Assembly: GCF_036850765.1 (NCBI RefSeq)
Contig: NC_089491.1
Span: 126,122,766 to 126,186,765, forward strand
DNA: 64,000 nt
Direction of reading: 5' to 3'
Origin: Saccopteryx bilineata
Taxonomy: Eukaryota; Chordata; Mammalia; Chiroptera; Emballonuridae
Below are positions 58,404 through 64,000 of this stretch, in pieces. Below the pieces are notes generated by a model, which was not told where the DNA came from, made no database searches, and worked only from the letters and a program-made list of their open reading frames with translations. Both the position numbers and the translations under genes were made by a program. Within the stretch, counting starts at the first letter, position 1. Every line of letters starts with the position of its first letter.

Positions 58404-58722
58404 CAAAGAGGTCCTTGGGTTACGACAGTCTTGACATATGACATTGTGAGTTTATGACTTTAAAAAGTTGAGACGTGTTTCAGCTTATGCCATTAGTGTT
58501 GTACTTACGGACTATGTGGGCAAACTATTTTGATGCACTCAGTGGAAGAATACCCAGTATTCTTTTTCTATGGCTCAGTTGTGTTTTTATGTTCTAGATT
58601 ATGATTTTACAACTGTGTTTGGATAGGTAAGTGACTTAGGTTAGGGTGTGTTTTGACATACACCAAAATTTGGGTTACGTCACTGTTATAGGAACAGAAC
58701 TGTTGTAATCCAAGGACCCCTG
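58404..58722. mobile_element. Tigger-like non-autonomous element, copy 2
   Basis: About 319 bp, opposite orientation to copies 1 and 3. Ends AGAGGTCCTTGGGTTACGAC and ATCCAAGGACCCCTG. Shares GATAGGTAAGTGACTTAGG with the others. Confidence 0.8.
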
Positions 58723-59500
58723 CATATAAATATGAAGGAGTTCCCAAGATATTAATATAATAAAGGAACCACTTGCAGCTAAGGCAAGAAGTTGGAAAGA
58801 ATAATTCAATAAAAAGGTTGAGGATGAGAAATACTAATTTATCTTGAAAAGGGATGTTTAGAGCATCAATGGAAAATTTTTGAAGGAGGGAGAGAATGAG
58901 GAAAATTTAGTTAAGGTAGAGGGATAACAACTGTATGGTGAAGAGATGAATGTGAGAGAAATTAGATGACCAGAGGATTTGATGTTTTGGATCATGACCC
59001 AAAACAACAGGAATGTGAAGTGAAATGGATTTAGTGTGCTGCAAGAATTTTTTTATTTTAAAGATAATCAAAATCTGGGTTGTCTAATACTGTAGCACTA
59101 ACCATCTGTGGCTATTTATATCTAAATTCATTCTAATTAAAATTAAACATTCAGTTCCTTAGTTGTACTAGCCACATTTCAAGGGCTCAATAGCCACATG
59201 TGAACAGTGGCTACTATATTGGACAGTACAGAGAACCTTTTCATTATCCTGTAAGTTCTATTGGATAACACAGGTCTGAATACTCTGGATTGAGAGTAAG
59301 GGCAGGTTAAGAGCACCACGGTTCAGTGACTGGGTGGGAGGTGCCAGTTGTTTGTAGCCTGGTTTTAGAGCTCTGATACTCAGGGGAAACCTAGATACTG
59401 CATCATTTGTGTTCTGTGACTCTGCAGTTGATCCTGACTCAGAAGCTATAGCAGAGCCTCAGTAATTGATGGTCAATTATTATTGTTATTATTATTACTA
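58723..59500. other. CEP290 intron 5, no feature identified
   Basis: Intronic sequence. The stretch near 59,080-59,270 (GTGGCTATTT, CAATAGCCACATGTG) may be an old repeat that I cannot name. Confidence 0.5.
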
Positions 59501-59504
59501 TTTT

Positions 59505-59900
59505 TTTTTATTTTAGTGAGAGGAGGGGAGGCAGAGACAGACTCCTGCATGTCCTGACTGGGATCCACCCTGCAAGCCCACTAGGGGACGATGCTCTGCC
59601 CATCTGGGGCCCTTGCTCTATTGCAACAGGAGCCATTTTTTAGTGTCTGAGGGGGAGGCCATGGAGACATCCTCGGCACCTGGAGCCAATTTGCTCTAAT
59701 CAAGCCATGGCTGCAGGAGGGGAGGAGAAGAAACAGAGAGAGAGAGCACGCACGTGCAAGTGGGAGAGAGAGAAAGAGAAGTGAGGGGGGAGGCGTGAAG
59801 AGGCAGATGGGTGCTTTTCCTATGTGCCTTGTCTGGGAATTGAACCTGGGATATCTACACACTGGGCCTACACTCTACCACTGAGCCAACTGGCCAGGGC
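59505..59900 (-). mobile_element. long VES-like SINE, minus, diverged
   Basis: Reverse-strand head GCCCTGGCCAGTTGGCTCAG at 59,900, a GA-rich tract and a decayed body. It abuts another minus-strand copy. Confidence 0.85.
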
Positions 59901-59910
59901 TATTATTACT

Positions 59911-60307
59911 ATTTTTTTTTTTTTTGTATTTTTCTGAAGCTGGAAACGGGAAGAGACAGTCAGACAGACTCCCGCATGCACCCGATTGGGATCCACCCGG
60001 CATGCCAACCAGGGGGTGACGCTCTGCCCACCAGGGGGCAATGCTCTGCCCCTCCGGGGCGTCGCTCTGTTGCGACCAGAGCCACTCTAGCGCCTGGGGC
60101 AGAGGCCAAGGAGCCATCCCCAGCACCTGGGCCATCTTTGCTCCAATGGAGCCTCGCTGCAGGAGGGGAAGAGAGAGACAGAGAGGAAGGAGAGGGGGAG
60201 GGGTGGAGAAGCAGATGGGCGCTTCTCCTGTGTGCCCTGGCCGGGAATCAAACCCGGGACTTTTGCACGCCAGGCCGACGCTCTACCACTGAGCCAACCG
60301 TCCAGGG
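59911..60307 (-). mobile_element. long VES-like SINE, minus
   Basis: Reverse-strand head ACCCTGGACGGTTGGCTCAG and full body. Flanks TATTATTACTATTTTT / TATTACTATTTTT. It is inserted directly beside the previous SINE. Confidence 0.9.
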
Positions 60308-60319
60308 TATTACTATTTT

Positions 60320-60638
60320 TATTTAGAGAGAGAGTGAGACAGGAAAGGGAGAGATGAAAAGCATCAACTTGTAGTTGGTGGCACTTTAGTTCACTGATTG
60401 CTTCTCATACATGCCTTGAAGAGGGGTGGCTGGCTCCAGCCGAGCCAGTGACCCCTTGCTCAAGCCAGCAACTTTGGGATCATTTCTATGATCCTACACT
60501 CAAGCAGGTGAGCATGCACTTAAGCCAGGTGAGCCCCCACTCCTGCTCAAGCCGGTGACCTTTGGGTTTCAAACATGGGACCTCAGTGTCCCAGGTCGAC
60601 GCTCTATCTGCTCTGCCACCCACCAGTCAACCACGGTC
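60320..60638 (-). mobile_element. SINE, TGACCAGGCGGTGG type, minus, diverged
   Basis: Reverse-strand head TTGACTGGTGGGTGGCAGAG at about 60,630, with GCCAGTGACCCCTTGCTCAAG units. The third SINE in a row. Confidence 0.8.
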
Positions 60639-60870
60639 AATTCTTCATAGCTTTGCGTGGCTCAGGAAAAGCTTACAGGGGTTATCAGCCTCTGAACTAA
60701 AGCTTAAACAAGCTAAATTTTTAAAAAAATGTTTCTTAAGCTAATATCATTTTAAACATCTGATGTTGGTTATAATACATGTTTAAAGTCAAGATAAATA
60801 TTTGTTATTGATTTATTTGAATCTCCAACTATAATGAGATTAATTTATACTTTTGGTTCATTACTTTAAG

Positions 60871-61014
60871 ATGGCACAACAGTCTGGAGGTGGACGTGAC
60901 ACCCGGTTTTTATGTGACGAAATTCGCCAACTTGAAAAGCAATTGGAACAAAAAGATAGAGAATTGGAGGACATAGAAAAAGAATTAGAGAAAGAGAAAA
61001 AAGTTAATGAACAA
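60871..61014 (+). CDS. CEP290: CEP290 exon 6 (48 codons)
   Basis: A 144-nt phase-0 exon between TTACTTTAAG and GTAAGG. It encodes MAQQSGGGRDTRFLCDEIRQ, then a strongly heptad-like stretch LEKQLEQKDRELEDIEKELE, ending KVNEQ. This brings the product to codon 147. The length matches the human exon. Later exons lie beyond the window. Confidence 0.95.
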
Positions 61015-61522
61015 GTAAGGGACATTTTTTAAATGAGTATTAACTGTTCAAGTTACCTAAAAAAGTATCTGTTCATGCTTTTTATAATTACAGAAGGTCC
61101 TCAGGGTATGACACAGTTCCATTTTTACGACAGTGACATAACTCAAATTTTGATGTAAGTCAAAACTTACCCTAGCCTAAGTCACTTACCTATCGTAACA
61201 TAGTTGTAAAATCATAATCTAGAACATAAAAACACAACTAATTCACAGGGAAAGGAAAAGGACATAAATATACTGTACTGTACACTGTACTATGTAACAG
61301 AAAAAATGACAAAAAGTGAGTGTAAGAATAAAATCCTTTACCTTTATTCCTGTGTTTGGCTTGCACACTGGAAGGGGCATTGCAAGGTGGGAGAGAGTGA
61401 CCTATTGGGAGGAGGAAGCTGGAGAGGCAGGAGAACCTGCAGAAGGTGCTGGAGATACTGGGTCAGGTGAATCAGGATTCCTAAGGAACATGCAGGAGAC
61501 GCTGGAGATGATTCTACCTGTA

Positions 61523-61895
61523 CTACAGGTGTTTCACCTCGAGAAGCAGCTGTTGTAGAGGGTACAGGATCTGTGGCAGGCCTCTATCCTTAAAGAATTC
61601 CAGGATAGTCTGGAAGGTTGGTGACTTCTTCTCTTTCAAAATCTTCCTATAGCATTGCAAGGCATCTAACAGCTCTGTAGACCTTACTGAATCTGTCATC
61701 ACTGGGATTCTTAGCCTGAAATTTTGCCAACCCATCCTCTACCATAGAATAACCACCTGCCAAGCCCTTGGTAGTACATCTCTTGGGTTCTGGGATTTCT
61801 ATCTCTTCCTCTTCAATCAGCTGCTTCTCCTGCTGACTGAGGTCGTCAGCAGACAGCTCCTCTCCATGTGATGTCAGTAGCTCTGTGACATCCAT
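61523..61895 (-). pseudogene. Tigger transposase C-terminal remnant
   Basis: Two overlapping minus-strand frames. 61,647-61,895 reads MDVTELLTSHGEELSADDLS with an acidic EEEEIEIPEPKR run and a GLAKF motif. 61,523-61,735 continues VRSTELLDALQCYRKILKEK and TFQTILEFF. This is the C-terminal tail of Tigger/jerky-type transposases. A frameshift separates them and the catalytic core is missing. Confidence 0.7.
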
Positions 61896-62007
61896 CGTGA
61901 TGGCTTTGAATCACTACCATCTGAAGACCCTGATTTTCATTTAGGAGCCATATTAAGGGCCAAAAAGTCACCAAACAAAGCAACACGAATGGAATACTTG
62001 TGCTTTT

Positions 62008-62574
62008 TTTCTTTTTTTAATGTTTTTTTCTTTAGGAAATTTTAACAGGGTGATATTGATCAATAAGTATATATAGATTTCAGGCAAACATCACCCCATC
62101 ATTTGAATAGTTATGTTGTATATCCATCACCTAAAGCCAAATCATTTTCTGTCACCTTATATTTGTCCCTCTTTATACCCTTATCCCAGCCCCCTTTCCC
62201 TACATCTCCCTCCCACTGGTAACCACTCCTCTATTATCTATGTTTGTAAGTCTCAGTTTTATATTCCACCTATGTGTGAAATCATACAGTTCTTAGCTTT
62301 TTCTGATTTCCTTATTTCACTCAGTATAATATTCTCAAGGTCTATTCTTGTTGTCAGTGACTCTATGGCATCATTTCTTATGGATGAGTAATATTCCGTT
62401 GTATACTATATATATGTATATCTTCTTTATCCAGTGTTCTATTGAGGGGCACTGTAGTTGTTTCCATGTCTTGGCCACTGTGAACAATGCTGCAATGAAC
62501 ATGGGGGTGCATGTGTCTTTATGTACCAGTGTTTTTGAGTTTTTGGGATAGATCCCCAGTAGAGGGATTGCTGG
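62008..62574 (-). mobile_element. 5'-truncated L1 inserted in the Tigger element
   Basis: A minus-strand L1 3' end: the T-rich left edge is the poly(A) tail, followed by 3'UTR and the last ORF2 bases. Target repeats AATACTTGTGCTTTT (61,993-62,007) and AACACTTGTGCTTTT (62,575-62,589). Confidence 0.9.
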
Positions 62575-64000
62575 AACACTTGTGCTTTTAACAGTACAAA
62601 ATGGTGTAGATAAGCGTACCAGGAGACGCCAACTCCCTCACTTAGAGGTCGTGTCACTGCGTATTCTTCCACCACGCACAACCAAACTAGTTCACCCACG
62701 TAGTCCATAAGTACAACGCTATCAGTGTAAGCTGAAACACGTCTCATTTTTTTAAAGTTTTTATGAGAGTGAACATTGTAAACTTAAAATGTCATATTAC
62801 GAGACTATCATAACCTGAGGACCTTCTGTCTTCATAACAGTATCAAGTTTTATGATTGTGTTTATATGTGAAATTGATGTATACTGATCTCTAAGGTTTT
62901 ATATTACATTTTATGTTGTTGTATCTTTAAAATGTAATTGACCAGGTACTTCTAGTGAATATGACTTGGGGATTCTTTATAATTGGGGGTACATTTTTCT
63001 CAGGATTAGAATTGCTTACATGAAATTAATGCTTTGGTTTGGAAAATTGGTGTGAAGAAATTAATAGGTATTTAAAAATTTGATTTTTAAAAATTTGCCA
63101 TAGTTTATTTTGGGTGTTTTTTGTATTTATATCAGTAATTTATATCAGTAATTAATTAGAAATCAATCTCTTCATTATGTATTCAGCAATGATTAATCAG
63201 ATTTATTTCCAGAAGTACTTCACTTTATGTAATACATACATTCTTGTAAAGTGTTGATGGCAAGCATTGTGTAAATCAATGCATATTTTAAATTATGACA
63301 TTTTGTCTTTTATATAATATAAGCATAGCCTGCGATTACCTCATATTAGTCCTTATGATTTATAAAATAATGCTTGCAATGTTTACTTAAATTTTGTTTG
63401 AGGAAAAAGGTTTTTTTTTTACCAATAAATTTGTATTTCCTGTCAGAGAATAACATGTTTTTTATTTTGCGTCAGATGTCAGTAAACTTAGTACAGAATT
63501 TGGTGCCTAACTGATAACTGCCGCATCCCTGATGCCCAGAAGCTCTTTCTACCTTTGAGTCCTTTAGAAGTTCATTGTTGTATTTCATCCTGATCATCTT
63601 ACTTTACCATTGTTCTCTTAGGAATAGATAGTTATAAATTTTAACTGAACAACAGTAATTATTAGGTGATTTGCTATTTAAAGAGAATCCATCATAAATT
63701 GATTTTTAAGGACATGCATCCTCATTCTTGATATACCTATTTTACTATATAATTTGGAAGAGTCATGCAGTGGAAGTATGGATTGATAATCACCTAAAGG
63801 TTAGGATTAAGCTCTTAGAGCTTAATCTGTTTTGTTGACTTAGTAAAACATAACAGACCAATGGATTTCTTAATAATGATAAAGGATCCAATTTATGCCA
63901 AATAGTGATAGAGTTGCTTAGGGGGTTGTCCATCTGTGTGGTTTTCTGTCTAGTCCATATATTAGTTACTTCTTACTTTTCATACCACACACCACTAACT

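Larger units (their letters stand above)
61091..62828 (-). mobile_element. Tigger-like (pogo) DNA transposon, copy 3, long form
   Basis: Inverted ends CAGAAGGTCCTCAGGGTATG and TAACCTGAGGACCTTCTG with TA at the left. 1,738 bp including a 567-bp L1 insertion. It encodes transposase C-terminal remnants on the minus strand. Copies 1 and 2 are its non-autonomous relatives. Confidence 0.85.
61015..64000 (+). other. CEP290: CEP290 intron 6, incomplete
   Basis: Opens with donor GTAAGG at 61,015. I searched by eye for the next CEP290 coding segment and did not find it before the window ends. The intron contains the Tigger-like element below. From 62,829 to 64,000 it is AT-rich with no feature identified. 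Confidence 0.75.

Noticed and set aside
61316..61558. 80-codon plus-strand frame in CEP290 intron 6 as a missed exon
   Set aside because: It is antisense to the Tigger transposase remnant, lacks CEP290-like heptads, and no matching splice sites were seen.

Overview
This is mammalian nuclear DNA, most likely from a bat. The two genes are TMTC3 (minus strand) and CEP290 (plus strand), which sit head to head in human and other mammals. The bat assignment is an inference. It rests on dozens of tRNA-derived SINEs whose heads read GCCCTGGCCGG...GGCTCAG or TGACCAGGCGGTGGCGCAG, together with a SPIN-type hAT element and several other hAT and mariner elements. The SINE bodies are longer than the vespertilionid VES consensus I remember, so a non-vespertilionid bat (for example a rhinolophoid) is plausible, but I cannot settle the genus.

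Layout. Positions 1-16,021 are TMTC3 intron. They hold a U2 snRNA retro-fragment and an old plus-strand L1 (about 2.4-15.9 kb) that has itself received a younger 5.67-kb L1 and four SINEs. TMTC3 coding exons lie at 16,022-16,240 and 22,505-22,719 (minus). From 22.7 to 52.4 kb is TMTC3's long first intron. Its core (27.8-44.3 kb) is a decayed gammaretrovirus-like provirus (LTR-gag-pro-pol-LTR, plus strand, antisense to TMTC3). That provirus has been cut up by solo LTRs of a second family, one LTR of a third family, five hAT-type elements, one mariner-type element and many SINEs. Almost every insertion can be ordered by its target-site duplication (TSD).

A GC-rich bidirectional promoter spans about 51.9-53.1 kb. 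It carries a ZNF143/THAP11-like site and a near-consensus RFX X-box, the latter fitting the ciliary role of CEP290. CEP290 exons 1-6 follow at 52.7-61.0 kb, giving the first 147 codons. Their coding lengths (102, 78, 70, 47 and 144 nt) agree with the human exon boundaries as I recall them. The CEP290 introns contain three members of one Tigger-like family, one of which keeps transposase C-terminal coding remnants, plus tandem SINEs. The window ends inside CEP290 intron 6.

How the parts relate. TMTC3 encodes an ER membrane O-mannosyltransferase-type protein and CEP290 a ciliary transition-zone coiled-coil protein. They share a promoter region but not a pathway that I know of. All other coding sequence is transposable-element debris. 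I saw no CRISPR array, operon, prokaryotic gene or evident new gene system. The most unusual items are the nested-insertion record in the provirus, a 150-bp duplicated LTR-junction segment inside an inverted LTR pair, and a mariner element reduced to its DNA-binding domain between roughly 100-bp inverted repeats.
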